In this document: one piece after another, positions 50,003 to 59,964 of the stretch | Layout: every line of letters starts with the position of its first letter | How positions within the stretch are numbered: the stretch's first letter is position 1 | From: Erwinia endophytica | GTDB taxonomy: Bacteria > Pseudomonadota > Gammaproteobacteria > Enterobacterales > Enterobacteriaceae | NCBI RefSeq assembly: GCF_009295515.1 | Contig: NZ_RQVV01000015.1 | Coordinates: 32,026 to 96,025 of the forward strand | Reading direction: 5' to 3' | Length of the DNA: 64,000 nt | Position numbers and translations under genes: made by a program | The notes under the pieces: generated by a model | Seen by the model: the letters and a program-made list of their open reading frames with translations, nothing else | The model's database searches: none | Told to the model about the DNA's origin: nothing

Positions 50003-50042
50003 TTCTCAGACTGGTGTTTTCTTGTGGTCTGAGGATCGTCGC

Positions 50043-51017
50043 TTATTTCAACAAGTGGGGATTAACGCAGTTTTTTTCCACTTTACCGCTCAGCGCGGCA
50101 ATCAGGTTATCGACGGCATCTTTAGCCATGTTGTAACGGGTTTCATGGGTAGCGGATCCGACATGCGGCAGCGTCACCACGTTTGGCATTTTCAGCAGCG
50201 GTGAGTCTGCTGGTAGCGGTTCTTTCTCAAAGACATCCAGTCCGGCAGCCTGAATGGTGCCTGCTTTTAGCGCCTCAATCAGCGCTTCTTCATCGATAAC
50301 CGGGCCCCGGCCTGCGTTAATCAACATCGCGGAAGGTTTCATTTTTGCCAACTGTTCACGGCCAATCAGATGATGGGTCTCTGCGGTCAGCGGCAGGATG
50401 ACACACAAGAAATCAGACTGTTGCAGTAATGTATCCAGAGAGCAATATTGGGCGTTAAAGCGTTGTTCGGCTTCTTCATGATGTTTTCGGGCGTTATAGA
50501 GGACTGGCATGTTAAACCCCAGATGAGCGCGTTGTGCCAGCGCCATGCCAATACGGCCCATCCCGAGGATACCCATTTTTTTGTGGTGTACATCAATACC
50601 AAACCACTCTTCATCGATGCTGCCCTGCCATTTTCCCTCTTTGACGTATTCCGTCAGTTCAACGACGCGGCGGGCGCTGGCTAGCACCAGTGTCATCAAG
50701 GTATCGGCAACGGTTTCGGTCAATGCGGTCGGCGTATGCATCAGCAGCACGCCGCGTTCATTGAGTGCCGCGATATCAAAATGATCCACGCCAACCGAGA
50801 CGGAAGAGGCAGCGCGCAGCCTGGGCGCTTTAGCCAGGAAAGCGGCATCGATTTTGCCGCCGGAACCGATCATGCCTTCGGCCTGCAGAAAAGCGTCAGC
50901 GTGTTGGCTGACGGTTTCCGGGGTCAGGCCGTTGATTTCAGTGACGACAAAATGTTCATCCAGTCGTGAGCGCAGATCTTCCGGCAACTTTTTATACAGC
51001 ACCACTGAAGGTTTCAT
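50043..51017 (-). CDS. kguD: 2-ketogluconate-6-phosphate reductase KguD (GhrB/TkrA-like)
   Basis: A 324-residue D-2-hydroxyacid dehydrogenase. The NAD(P) motif is GMGRIG (152-157), and the catalytic residues are Arg237, Glu266 and His285 ([12 protein letters not shown]). By sequence alone it is close to glyoxylate/hydroxypyruvate reductase GhrB. The operon with kguT, kguK and kguE points to reduction of 2-keto-6-phosphogluconate to 6-phosphogluconate, which enters the pentose phosphate or Entner-Doudoroff pathway. It is last in the minus-strand operon. The enzyme family is certain; the physiological substrate is inferred from context. Confidence 0.92.
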   Translation of the reverse strand: MKPSVVLYKKLPEDLRSRLDEHFVVTEINGLTPETVSQHADAFLQAEGMIGSGGKIDAAFLAKAPRLRAASSVSVGVDHFDIAALNERGVLLMHTPTALTETVADTLMTLVLASARRVVELTEYVKEGKWQGSIDEEWFGIDVHHKKMGILGMGRIGMALAQRAHLGFNMPVLYNARKHHEEAEQRFNAQYCSLDTLLQQSDFLCVILPLTAETHHLIGREQLAKMKPSAMLINAGRGPVIDEEALIEALKAGTIQAAGLDVFEKEPLPADSPLLKMPNVVTLPHVGSATHETRYNMAKDAVDNLIAALSGKVEKNCVNPHLLK

Positions 51018-51074
51018 TCTTTTCTCCCAGTCTGAAGTGAGGAAACGGGCCTGTGGGCCCGTTTTGCATCATTA

Positions 51075-52358
51075 TTAAGCGTGTTTAGCGTTATGTGGCA
51101 GCGGGGGCTGCTTATTCTCCGCAGGTTTGACTATCAGTGTTAGCCAAACCGATATCAGCAGCGACGCACCCATCAGGATGTACGAAGCTGAAGGACTGCC
51201 AGTGGTGCCGTTCAGATAACCCACTACCCAGGACCCGAGGAAAGAACCCAGAGCTCCCATGGCGTTAATCAACGCCATCGCACCGCCAGCGACGTTACGC
51301 GGCAGCATTTCCGGAATGATGGCGAAGAAAGGGCCGTATGGCGCATACATCGCCGCACCGGCAATAACCAGCAGGCCGAACGACAGCCAGAAATTATTCG
51401 CACCTACAATATATGAACCTAAAAACGCCAGTGCGCCAATCAGCAGCAACGGCCAGACAAACAATTTACGATTCTGTAACTTATCTGAGGCCCAGGAAAC
51501 GGCAATCATCGCCACGGTAGCGGCCAGGTAAGGCACGGCGGATAACCAGCCAGCTTCGACCATTCCCATTTGACTGCCGTTACGCAGGATCGAAGGCAGC
51601 CACAATACAAAACCGTATACGCCGATACTCCAGGTAAAGTACTGGATGCACAGGATAATGACATTGCGGGATTTAAAGGCTTCACTGTAGTTAGGCACCG
51701 CCTTGATGTTTTCCTGCTCTTTTTGTAACTGGGCCTGCAAAGCCGCTTTTTCGTCCTCGCTCAGCCAGTTAGCCTGCGCGGGTTTGTCCTGTACCATTAA
51801 CCACCATGCCACCGCCCAGATAACGGCCGGAATGCCCTCGAAGATAAACATTTCACGCCAACCGAAGGCGTTAATCAGATAACCAGATAGCACGGACATC
51901 CACAATACAGTGACTGGATTACCGAGGATCAGGAACGTATTGGCACGGGAACGTTCGGACTTAGTAAACCAGTTACTGATATAAATCAGCATCGCGGGCA
52001 TCACTGCCGCTTCCACCACCCCAAGCACAAAGCGGATTGCGGCCAGCACAGGGATATTGTTGACCACGCCGGTCAGTGAAGCGCAAACCCCCCATAACAG
52101 CAAGCAGACGAATACCAGTTTTTTCACGCTGCGACGTTCGGCATAGATTGCACCGGGGATCTGGAAAAAAAAGTAACCGAGGAAGAACAGGGCGCCAAGC
52201 AGTGATGACATGCCTTTGGTGATCCCCAGATCTTCATTTATTCCTGCGGCGGAGGCGAAACTGAAGTTTGCCCTGTCCAGATACGCCAGGCTGTAGGTGA
52301 TAAACACGATGGGCATGATATACCACCAGCGTTTAGGCGCGATTGTATGCTTATTCAT
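51075..52358 (-). CDS. kguT: 2-ketogluconate MFS transporter KguT
   Basis: A 427-residue major facilitator permease of the anion:cation symporter (ACS) family, with 12 membrane helices and the first-loop signature AYLDRANFSFA. The ACS group carries sugar acids such as 2-ketogluconate, galactarate and glucarate into the cytosol. The start at 52358 (MNKHTIAPKRWW) is the family N-terminus; 63 further open codons upstream overlap kguK in another frame and are rejected. It lies between kguK and kguD. Confidence 0.92.
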   Translation of the reverse strand: MNKHTIAPKRWWYIMPIVFITYSLAYLDRANFSFASAAGINEDLGITKGMSSLLGALFFLGYFFFQIPGAIYAERRSVKKLVFVCLLLWGVCASLTGVVNNIPVLAAIRFVLGVVEAAVMPAMLIYISNWFTKSERSRANTFLILGNPVTVLWMSVLSGYLINAFGWREMFIFEGIPAVIWAVAWWLMVQDKPAQANWLSEDEKAALQAQLQKEQENIKAVPNYSEAFKSRNVIILCIQYFTWSIGVYGFVLWLPSILRNGSQMGMVEAGWLSAVPYLAATVAMIAVSWASDKLQNRKLFVWPLLLIGALAFLGSYIVGANNFWLSFGLLVIAGAAMYAPYGPFFAIIPEMLPRNVAGGAMALINAMGALGSFLGSWVVGYLNGTTGSPSASYILMGASLLISVWLTLIVKPAENKQPPLPHNAKHA

Positions 52359-52428
52359 AGCGTAATCCTCTGTAGATGAGGCGGTTCCCCTGTGGGAGAA
52401 CGATGCCGCTAATGGGGGAGACGGACGA

Positions 52429-53382
52429 TCAGAAATCACCCAGTGCGGCGCGCGTAGGGAGACCTTCGCTGTCGCCTGCCACCTGGATCGCCAGAGAACC
52501 GATTTTGTTGCCGCGTTTAATTGCCTGCGGCAACGTTTTCCCTTCAAGCAATGCGCTGATCACACCGACGGCAAAGCCATCGCCAGCACCAACAGTATCC
52601 ACTACGTTGTCCGTTCTGATTGCGGCGACCTGGCCTTGATCTCCTTCAGCGGTTTTGTACCAGGCGCCGTCACTCCCTGTTTTAATGATCACGGCTTTCA
52701 CCCCCATCTCGAGGTAAAAGTCGGCAATGGCTTCAGGTTGGCTGTAACCGGTTAAAATTTTGCCCTCGCTGATGCCGGGCAGTACCCAGTCCGCATAGCT
52801 GGCCAGCGTATTCAATTGCTTAATCATTTCATGTTCGCTTGACCACAACACCGGGCGCAGGTTAGGGTCGAAAGAGAGGGTTTTACCCCATCGCTTCATC
52901 TCCTGCGCGGCGTATTTTGACAAGGCCAGCGCGCTGTCGGAAAGGGCTGCAGCAACGCCGCTCAGATGCAGATGCCGGGCTGAACCAAAGTAATCGTGGT
53001 TAAAATCCGCGACCGAAAGATGGCTGGCGGCGGAGCCTTTGCGGAAATACTCCACCTCTGGATTGGTACCGTCTCCTGTTTTTGATTTAAGTTGAAAACC
53101 CGTGGGATAACGCGGGTCTGTCGTGACCAGGCAACTGTTCACGCCCTCTGTTTCCAACTGCTGGCGGGTAAAACGGCCAAAAGAGTCATTGCCGACACGA
53201 CTGACCCAGCCCACCTTCAGACCCAGTCTTGCCAGCCCTGTCGCCACGTTCAGTTCTGCCCCGGCGATCCGCTTTACAAAGTGTTCCACGCTGGCCAAAT
53301 CGCCATTTTCACTGGCAATAAACATCGCCATCGCTTCGCCAATGGTGATGACGTCCAGAGTGCCATTTTCATGGATAGTCAT
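52429..53382 (-). CDS. kguK: 2-ketogluconate kinase KguK (PfkB family)
   Basis: A 317-residue PfkB/ribokinase-family sugar kinase. The N-terminal ITIGEAMAMF and GGAELNVA-type loop (AGAELNVATGLARLG) bind the sugar acid; the C-terminal signature DTVGAGDGFAVG contains the catalytic Asp. It resembles KDG kinase, but the operon points to phosphorylation of 2-ketogluconate to 2-keto-6-phosphogluconate. It begins three bases after kguE and ends 70 bp before kguT. Confidence 0.92.
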   Translation of the reverse strand: MTIHENGTLDVITIGEAMAMFIASENGDLASVEHFVKRIAGAELNVATGLARLGLKVGWVSRVGNDSFGRFTRQQLETEGVNSCLVTTDPRYPTGFQLKSKTGDGTNPEVEYFRKGSAASHLSVADFNHDYFGSARHLHLSGVAAALSDSALALSKYAAQEMKRWGKTLSFDPNLRPVLWSSEHEMIKQLNTLASYADWVLPGISEGKILTGYSQPEAIADFYLEMGVKAVIIKTGSDGAWYKTAEGDQGQVAAIRTDNVVDTVGAGDGFAVGVISALLEGKTLPQAIKRGNKIGSLAIQVAGDSEGLPTRAALGDF

Positions 53383-53385
53383 GAC

Positions 53386-54129
53386 TTACTCCCCTCTCAG
53401 TAGATCGACGTAATGACGGGTGACGGCAACCAAATCGTCGCCTTCCAGCGGGAATTCGATGCCACAAGGTACGCTTGTTGGCAGGCGCGCCAGCGTTTCC
53501 CGCCACAAATGGCTGGCCTCATCCGGCGCCACCGCATGCCAGCCATTTTCCGTTTGGACGGCAGGTTTCATATGGACATAACTGACAAGATGGTTCAGTC
53601 GTTCTGCCGCCAGCAATGGATTGTCTCCGACCCATAGCCAGTTGCCCATATCGAACGTCATACCGGGGCCGGCTTCTCCGCTGTCGTGAAAATAGCTTTC
53701 CAGCGCGCTGAGCTTGCCGCAGTCGGTTTGATCGTTTTCCACCACCAGATGAAACGGCAGAGCCGCCAGCTTCTCACGCAGTTGAGAGCCATCGAATCCG
53801 CGCGAGTAGTGGCCCAGTGAATATTTCAGTAACTGGGCATTTAATTGCTGTGCTTCGATGAAATGCTGGTCGATATGTGGGTTAAGCGCCCCCTCGACAG
53901 TAAACAGCGCTTCCGGCACGGAATAAAACGCCACCAGGCGGGCAGCGGCGATGGCGTTGCCCAACGCGGGTAAATCATCCAGTTCTGCGGGACTGAACAG
54001 CTCGCGGCGGATTTCCACGCCGTCTGCGCCCGCAGCGGCAATAATGGGCAGCACGGCTTGTTGTCCCCCCAGCGCTTTAATTTGCGCACGGCCGTAGGCG
54101 GTGGTAACGACAATCACTTCTCGTTTCAT
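53386..54129 (-). CDS. kguE: KguE, TIM-barrel epimerase/isomerase-like protein
   Basis: A 247-residue AP-endonuclease-2/xylose-isomerase-like TIM barrel protein. Metal-binding carboxylates appear in HLVVENDQTDCG and MTFDMGNWLW, and His in LVSYVHMKPAV. It is the first gene of the 2-ketogluconate operon and corresponds to KguE of pseudomonads, whose exact reaction is not settled. The start has a GAGGAAGC site. A LacI-type operator lies 43 bp upstream of the ATG. Confidence 0.9.
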   Translation of the reverse strand: MKREVIVVTTAYGRAQIKALGGQQAVLPIIAAAGADGVEIRRELFSPAELDDLPALGNAIAAARLVAFYSVPEALFTVEGALNPHIDQHFIEAQQLNAQLLKYSLGHYSRGFDGSQLREKLAALPFHLVVENDQTDCGKLSALESYFHDSGEAGPGMTFDMGNWLWVGDNPLLAAERLNHLVSYVHMKPAVQTENGWHAVAPDEASHLWRETLARLPTSVPCGIEFPLEGDDLVAVTRHYVDLLRGE

Positions 54130-54172
54130 TGCTTCCTCCGGACTGTTGTCCTGACGTTATCAAAAAGTTAAA

Positions 54173-54186
54173 TGGAACCGGTTCCA
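54173..54186. promoter_or_regulatory. LacI-family (PtxS-like) operator of the kgu operon
   Basis: TGGAACCGGTTCCA is a perfect 14-bp palindrome with the central CCGG of GalR/LacI-family sites, nearly the PtxS operator TGAAACCGGTTTCA that controls 2-ketogluconate genes in Pseudomonas. It lies 43-57 bp before kguE. No LacI-type gene is in the window, so the repressor is encoded elsewhere. Confidence 0.82.
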
Positions 54187-54721
54187 AATGAAAGAAGCAG
54201 GATGCTATTTTATGATCGTGCTCACGATGTGCGCGCTGTGATGGGAAAAATTGTGAAATAATTTCACGTAAGCACGAGAGCTTGCATCGCCAACCAGCGA
54301 TGAAAAATGACGGGCCGGTCTTTCTGTCAATGAGTCGCACAATCGTCCTGCTCGCAAAATTATTGGCGATTATTCCTAAAAAAAACCGGAAACAATCAGT
54401 TTATAACTAACTGAATTATATGTTTTTTTATTTTTTGATGCATTTATTGGATGTTTTTTGATTAGGGTACCCTTTTTTTTCTGGAGAATTCTTATATATC
54501 CGACTATTTCATTAAATATTACTCAGGAGTATAAGTTTCTCGTCGAATTTACTACGCAAAAATATCATTAACGATACCATCTATTGTTGTGTGGTAAGCA
54601 AATCGGCCAGACGGCAATACAGAAAATGAATATATGCAATAACAGTTTAATGATTAACTGGAATGCTGTTTTATTTCTGTAGAAAGGATTAATTATCTCC
54701 ATTTAAGGATTAAAGTTTAAA
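54187..54721. other. AT-rich spacer with promoters of the kgu and second fimbrial operons
   Basis: A 535-bp gap between divergent operons. GTGAAATAATTTCAC (54253-54267) is a near-perfect palindrome, with one-base centre, resembling a CRP-like site for kguE. From about 54350 to 54720 the DNA is strongly AT-rich and presumably carries the fimbrial promoter; I see no invertible-element repeats. No gene is supported. Confidence 0.5.
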
Positions 54722-55261
54722 ATGAAAAAACTTCCATTAGTTATGGCTCTCGGTATGACAATGGTGACTGGTTCTGTATTTGCTGCAGATCAGGGACATG
54801 GTACGGTCACCTTTAAAGGTGAAATTATTGATGCACCATGCTCAATTACTGCTGATAGTGTAGACCAAACTGTAGACCTGGGTCAGATTTCCAGCTCAGC
54901 GCTGAAAGCGGGTGGCACTTCTTCCCCTAAAAGCTTCAGCATTAAACTCGAAGACTGTACTTTTACTACAGAACAATCAGTAACTGCGACCTTTACTGGT
55001 AAGGCTGCTGCATTTGACTCCACCTCATCTGTACTGGCGCTGAGCGGTACTGCCTCTGGCGCGGGTGTTGTTATTACTGATGATGGTTCTAACAAAATTA
55101 AATTAGGTGAAGCGAGTACTTCTTATGTCATCAATGCTAATCAGACAGATGCAGAACTGTTATTCGCTGCATATGTTCAGGGTGCAACTGATAACACCGC
55201 TTACCCAATTGTAGCAGGTGATTTCACCAGCGTAGCCAACTTCACACTGGCTTATCAGTAA
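54722..55261 (+). CDS. Major fimbrial subunit, MrpA-like
   Basis: A 179-residue pilin with a signal peptide (1-21, ending GSVFA) and a mature Ig-like pilin domain. The Cys pair lies in DAPCSITAD and LEDCTFT; the donor-strand end is NFTLAYQ. It begins GHGTVTFKGEI, as in MR/P-type pilins of Proteus. It is first in a nine-gene operon laid out like mrpABCDEFGH, and an intrinsic terminator directly after it should make it the most abundant product. It forms the fimbrial shaft at the cell surface. Confidence 0.93.
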   Translation: MKKLPLVMALGMTMVTGSVFAADQGHGTVTFKGEIIDAPCSITADSVDQTVDLGQISSSALKAGGTSSPKSFSIKLEDCTFTTEQSVTATFTGKAAAFDSTSSVLALSGTASGAGVVITDDGSNKIKLGEASTSYVINANQTDAELLFAAYVQGATDNTAYPIVAGDFTSVANFTLAYQ

Positions 55262-55276
55262 TAGAATTATATATTA

Positions 55277-55301
55277 ACAGGCGCACCTGCGCCTGTTTTT
55301 T
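55277..55301 (+). terminator. Intrinsic terminator after the MrpA-like pilin gene
   Basis: ACAGGCGC (55277-55284), loop ACCT, GCGCCTGT (55289-55296), then TTTTT. A textbook terminator 15 bp after the pilin stop, expected to be partly read through so that pilin exceeds the assembly proteins. Confidence 0.9.
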
Positions 55302-55357
55302 AACCCCATCAAAGAAAAAGTTATACCGTTCTCATAAATAACCAGGCACGTCATTAT

Positions 55358-55891
55358 ATGAAACTTTTCTTACGGGCATTGTTACCAATAGCGACATTGA
55401 CTGCTGGTTTTACCGTCAGTGCAGCTCAGCAGGGGCATGGCAGTGTCCGTATGCAAGGTTCCATTATCAATACTCCATGCGCCATTGAAGCAGGAAGCAG
55501 AGACCAGAGTATTGATTTATCTGTGATTCCTGTCAGTCAGATTGCTCACGACGGCCAGGGACCATCGAAACCTTTTACGATTCGATTAATAAATTGCACT
55601 TTGGCTCCTTCACGCACTTATAAATCCGACGGGTCGCATTTTCGGGTGACGTTTGACGGTTCTGTCACCGATAAAGATTTATTCAGTGTAACGGGTGACG
55701 CTTCCGGGGTCGGTTTACAAATTACAGATTTATCAGGGAATGTCGCTATTCCTGGCCAGGCGATGGGTGCTGGATTAATTGAATCAGAGAATATGAGCCT
55801 GGATTATATTTTGCGCCTGATGCCTGATCATCATGCATTGAGGCCAGGAACTTATCGCAGTGTCATTCGTTTTAAAATGGATTATTACTGA
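55358..55891 (+). CDS. Minor fimbrial subunit, MrpB-like
   Basis: A 177-residue pilin-family protein with a signal peptide (about 1-22). The opening GHGSVRMQGSIINTPCAIEAGSR parallels the major pilin, and the second Cys is in RLINCTL. It is a minor subunit; MrpB-type proteins may end or anchor the fimbrial shaft. It lies between the pilin terminator and the usher and overlaps the usher start by one base (TGATG), so the two are translationally coupled. (Motif quoted spans two parts: GHGSVRMQGSI and INTPCAIEAGSR.). Confidence 0.88.
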   Translation: MKLFLRALLPIATLTAGFTVSAAQQGHGSVRMQGSIINTPCAIEAGSRDQSIDLSVIPVSQIAHDGQGPSKPFTIRLINCTLAPSRTYKSDGSHFRVTFDGSVTDKDLFSVTGDASGVGLQITDLSGNVAIPGQAMGAGLIESENMSLDYILRLMPDHHALRPGTYRSVIRFKMDYY

Positions 55892-58434
55892 TGAAGGATA
55901 ATCATATGATCCTTGTTTCTCCCACGTTGAAAGTGGTATTGCAGCCCATTGTTGTTGCAGTATTATTGGCGTTGATGGAGAGCCATTATGCAATGGCGAA
56001 TGAATCCAAATATGATAATGAAATTCAATTTAATACTGATGTTCTTGACGTTAAGGATCGCTCACACATCGATCTGCAAGAATTTTCCCGTGCGGGTTAT
56101 ATTATGCCAGGAAAATATCATATGGTATTACGTGTGAATAAACATGAATTTAAAGAGCAAGAAATTAATTTTATTGTTCCTCCTGACGATCCTAAGGGAA
56201 GCGTCCCCTGCCTGACGCCGGAAATTACTGAACAACTGGGGATCAAGGATGCGAAGAAATCCAGTTTAACCTGGTGGAATAACGGACATTGTCTTAACCT
56301 GGATTCGCTGCCAGGAACGCATGCACAGGGTAATTTAGGTGACAATGCGCTGGATGTGAGTATTCCTCAGGCTTATATAGAATATATTGCCGATAACTGG
56401 GATCCGCCGTCACGCTGGGATGAAGGGATCCCAGGAGGGCTATTTGACTACAATGTGAATGGCAGAACCATACGTAGTACCGATACCGGAAAAAATGAAC
56501 AAAGCGTCAGCGGCAACGGTGTTTTCGGCGCTAATTATGGCCCATGGCGTTTACGTGCGGACTGGCAGGGACAATACGATCATGTTACCGGCAAACAGGC
56601 GTCGGCTCAAAAATCATTCCGCATGAGCCGTTATTATATGTATCGGGCTGTGCCTTCGCTCGGGGCAAAACTGACGCTGGGCGAAAACTACCTTTACTCT
56701 GATGTGTTCGATAGCTTCCGGTTCATGGGTGCGAGCCTGATCACCGATGACAGCATGCTGCCGCCTAACCTTCGTGGCTATGCGCCAGAAGTGAGCGGCG
56801 TGGCCAAGACTGATGCAAAAGTGACCATATCTCAACAGGGGCGGGTGATTTATGAGGCTCAGGTTTCTGCTGGTCCATTCCGTATTCAGGATCTGAGTTC
56901 TGCTGTTTCGGGCAAGCTGGATGTGACAGTACGCGAACAGGATGGCAGCGAGCAGACCTTTCAGGTCAATACAGCCAGTATTCCTTATCTGACCCGTCCT
57001 GGACTTGTACGTTATAAGGTATCAATGGGCAAACCTTCTGATTACCAGCGCCACAGTGAAGGGCCAGGTTTTGGCAGTGGCGAGTTTTCATGGGGGATTA
57101 ATAATGGCTGGTCCCTTTATGGTGGAGCACTGGTCGGCGGCGACTATAATGCGCTTTCAATGGGGCTGGGACGGGACTTGTTATCGATGGGAGCATTGTC
57201 TGTGGACGTGACCCAGTCGCGCGCTCAGTTTCCGACTCAGGCCACAAAGATTGGGCAGTCTTATCGGGTGAGCTACTCCAAGCGATTTGAAGAGCTCAAC
57301 AGCCAGGTGACATTTGCCGGCTACCGTTTCTCGGAACAGGATTATATGAGCATGTCACAGTATCTGGATGCTCGTTATCATTCAAACAGCATGTACAGTA
57401 ATAAAGAACTTTATACCATCATGCTTAATAAGCAGTTCGATACACTGGGATTAAGTACTTATCTGAACTATAGCCATCAGACTTACTGGAATTACTCCGC
57501 AAATGATAGCTACAATATGTCAATCTCACGCTATTTTGGTGTGGGCGGAATAAAAAACATCAGTGTGAGTCTGACGGGGTATCGTACGGTTTATAATGGC
57601 ACGAATGACGATGGCGCTTATATAAGCGTTATGGTGCCATGGGGAACCAGTGGAACGATAAGTTATGACAGCCAGTATTATAATAACAACAATTCTCAGT
57701 CTGTCAGTCTGAATAATCGTATCGACAACAGCAGTACTTATCAAATTACTGCGGGGACGAATTATAACGGTAAAGGAAATGCCAGTGGGTATTATGCTCA
57801 TGACGGTGATGTGGCCAGTATGACAGCCAACGCGGGTTACAGCGACGGCCAGTATAGTTCGTTAGGAATGACCCTGCAGGGGGGATTGACCGCAACAGCA
57901 AAAGGGGTGGTATTACATCGTATCAGCACGTTGGGCGGTACTCGTATGATGGTTGATACCAATGGTGTGAGCAAAGTTCCGGTTCGGGGAAATGGCGGCA
58001 CAAATTACACCAACTCTTTTGGTAAGGCCGTGGTCAGCGATCTGAACAGTTACTATCGTAGCAGTGTTAATGTTGATATAAATAAACTGGCAGATAATGT
58101 TGATGCACCACGTTCTGTTGTTCAGGGAGCGTTAACTGAAGGTGCGATTGGATACCGTAAATTTGGCATTATCGCCGGTGAAAAGGCGATGGGCGTTATT
58201 AAATTGTCTGACGGTACGTCTCCACCATTTGGTGCTGTAGTGGTGAGTAAAGAAGATTATCAAACCGGAATTATTAATGATGATGGTAGCGTATGGCTTA
58301 TTGGTATAAAACCAGGCGAAACGATGAAGGTGAAATGGGAAGGTAAAGTACAATGTCAGATACATCTGCCAATACCATTACCACCATTATCAAACGGTTT
58401 ATTACTTCCTTGTGAACGTCAACAGCTTGGTTGA
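55891..58434 (+). CDS. Outer membrane fimbrial usher, MrpC-like
   Basis: An 847-residue usher. A signal segment lies near residues 12-33 after a short polar start; a later ATG at 55906 is possible. The N-terminal domain starts IQFNTDVLDVKDRSHIDL, the barrel/plug contains LRGYAPEVSGVAKTDAKV, and the C-terminal domains end with PLSNGLLLPCERQQLG. It assembles the subunits supplied by the chaperone encoded next. It is only distantly related to the usher at 27655-30246 and belongs to a different fimbrial type. Confidence 0.95.
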   Translation: MKDNHMILVSPTLKVVLQPIVVAVLLALMESHYAMANESKYDNEIQFNTDVLDVKDRSHIDLQEFSRAGYIMPGKYHMVLRVNKHEFKEQEINFIVPPDDPKGSVPCLTPEITEQLGIKDAKKSSLTWWNNGHCLNLDSLPGTHAQGNLGDNALDVSIPQAYIEYIADNWDPPSRWDEGIPGGLFDYNVNGRTIRSTDTGKNEQSVSGNGVFGANYGPWRLRADWQGQYDHVTGKQASAQKSFRMSRYYMYRAVPSLGAKLTLGENYLYSDVFDSFRFMGASLITDDSMLPPNLRGYAPEVSGVAKTDAKVTISQQGRVIYEAQVSAGPFRIQDLSSAVSGKLDVTVREQDGSEQTFQVNTASIPYLTRPGLVRYKVSMGKPSDYQRHSEGPGFGSGEFSWGINNGWSLYGGALVGGDYNALSMGLGRDLLSMGALSVDVTQSRAQFPTQATKIGQSYRVSYSKRFEELNSQVTFAGYRFSEQDYMSMSQYLDARYHSNSMYSNKELYTIMLNKQFDTLGLSTYLNYSHQTYWNYSANDSYNMSISRYFGVGGIKNISVSLTGYRTVYNGTNDDGAYISVMVPWGTSGTISYDSQYYNNNNSQSVSLNNRIDNSSTYQITAGTNYNGKGNASGYYAHDGDVASMTANAGYSDGQYSSLGMTLQGGLTATAKGVVLHRISTLGGTRMMVDTNGVSKVPVRGNGGTNYTNSFGKAVVSDLNSYYRSSVNVDINKLADNVDAPRSVVQGALTEGAIGYRKFGIIAGEKAMGVIKLSDGTSPPFGAVVVSKEDYQTGIINDDGSVWLIGIKPGETMKVKWEGKVQCQIHLPIPLPPLSNGLLLPCERQQLG

Positions 58435-58487
58435 TTAATAAAAATGTTCACGAGTCGTTTTTCACTTAAATACAGTGAGTTTGTAAT

Positions 58488-59240
58488 ATGAATTTTAAAA
58501 AATCTATTAGTCTTGTCGCCATCGCGTTGTCGGGTGGAATACTGGTACAACAGGCTTATGCCGCCATAGCGTTAGATCGCACCCGGGTTATCTTTGACGG
58601 CAGTAGTAAGTCGCTGAGTCTTAATATCAGCAATAAAAATAAAGAACTTCCTTATCTGGCCCAGGGGTGGATTGAGGACGCTAATGGCAACAAAATCGAA
58701 TCTCCATTAATGGTGTTGCCACCATTGCAGCGTTTAGAACCCGGCACTAAAAGTCAGGTAAAAATTCAGGCAACGGCAGGAGTGAATCTTCTCTCGCAGG
58801 ATAAAGAAACATTATATTATTTCAATCTGCGTGAAATTCCGCCAAGAAGCACCAAGCCTAATACATTGCAGATTGCGCTGCAGACGCGGATTAAAATGTT
58901 TTATCGGCCAAAATCACTTGATAAAACAGCGATGCAACTAAGTGAGTTATGGAAGGAAAAGATAACCCTGACTCGCGAAGGGGACAAGTATCGCCTTAAT
59001 AATCCGACACCGTACTATTTTACGGCTGTAAATGTTACCGCCAGCGTAAATGGCAAAGACCTTCCAGGCTTTAAGCCTGTCATGCTGGCACCAAACAGCA
59101 ATGCTTTACTCAGTAGTAATGCCGCAGAAATTGGCAGTACTCCTGTTGTTACCTACATCAATGATTATGGTGGCAGACCACAACTTATTTTCCACTGCGT
59201 TGGTAGTAACTGTAGTGTAGCTGAAAGTAAAGAAGGATAG
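58488..59240 (+). CDS. Periplasmic fimbrial chaperone, MrpD-like
   Basis: A 250-residue PapD-like chaperone with a signal peptide (1-25, ending QQAYA). The first Ig domain starts IALDRTRVIFDG; YYFNLREIPP is the family signature. Two Cys near the C-terminus (HCVGSNCSV) form a probable disulfide, common in this chaperone class. It follows the usher by 53 bp and serves the minor subunits encoded downstream. Confidence 0.94.
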   Translation: MNFKKSISLVAIALSGGILVQQAYAAIALDRTRVIFDGSSKSLSLNISNKNKELPYLAQGWIEDANGNKIESPLMVLPPLQRLEPGTKSQVKIQATAGVNLLSQDKETLYYFNLREIPPRSTKPNTLQIALQTRIKMFYRPKSLDKTAMQLSELWKEKITLTREGDKYRLNNPTPYYFTAVNVTASVNGKDLPGFKPVMLAPNSNALLSSNAAEIGSTPVVTYINDYGGRPQLIFHCVGSNCSVAESKEG

Positions 59241-59313
59241 GCATTTCTGGAGGAGGGGGAATCAATGATTCACCTGCACCAGTAGGGGGCCAAACAGTGA
59301 TGGGGAAAAATTC

Positions 59314-59964
59314 ATGGATAGACAAGATAATATTGCAAAAAGCAGAAGTGTTATAAAGGCTTATTATCTCCTCGGTTCGCATAAAATATTTAAGATGATG
59401 CTGGGATTGTGTCTGTTACATACCCCATGGCTTTCAGCTTCAGCGGATAATGGGAATGTTGATGGTGATGGTGATAACGGCGTCCTGTATATTACTGGCG
59501 CTTTATCGCAAGGCGCCTGTCGGCTGGAGATGAACTCGGCTAAGCAACTCGTCAGTTTAGGGAATATTTCGACCGGCGATTTGAATGCACCAGGAACTGA
59601 GGCCGATCCCGTGCCTTTTCAGATCATTCTGCGTGATTGCTTACTGACCGGTGGTCATCAGCGTGACGCTTATACCGGTAATAATGTCTGGGACGCCAGT
59701 CAGCCCGTTGTCTCTGTTTCATTCGTTGCGCCAGCTGATGCGGATATGCCTCAACTGATTAAAGTCGCGGGTGCAAAAGGACTGGCATTGCGTTTGTTAG
59801 ACAGCCGACATCAGGATGTTCGTTTAGGGAATCGTAGCCAGCCACAGTTCATCGACCTGTATAACGACGTTCTGACATATTATGTTGTGCCAGTGAGAAC
59901 AGCGGGACCTCTACAACCGGGGGCTTTTAACGCTGTCGTCAATTTTCGGTTAAATTATGATTAA
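59314..59964 (+). CDS. Minor fimbrial subunit, MrpE-like
   Basis: A 216-residue pilin-family protein. The predicted start has GGGGAAAA upstream; the hydrophobic signal core (MMLGLCLLHTPWLSASA) comes unusually late, at about residues 28-45, so the true start may be ATG 59395. The Cys pair lies in GACRLEM and LRDCLLT; the end NFRLNYD is a donor strand. It overlaps the next gene by 8 bp. It is a likely tip-proximal adaptor. Confidence 0.85.
   Translation: MDRQDNIAKSRSVIKAYYLLGSHKIFKMMLGLCLLHTPWLSASADNGNVDGDGDNGVLYITGALSQGACRLEMNSAKQLVSLGNISTGDLNAPGTEADPVPFQIILRDCLLTGGHQRDAYTGNNVWDASQPVVSVSFVAPADADMPQLIKVAGAKGLALRLLDSRHQDVRLGNRSQPQFIDLYNDVLTYYVVPVRTAGPLQPGAFNAVVNFRLNYD

Noticed and set aside
54330..54720. 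Invertible fim-switch type element before the second fimbrial operon
   Set aside because: No pair of inverted repeats and no recombinase gene found; the region is just AT-rich.
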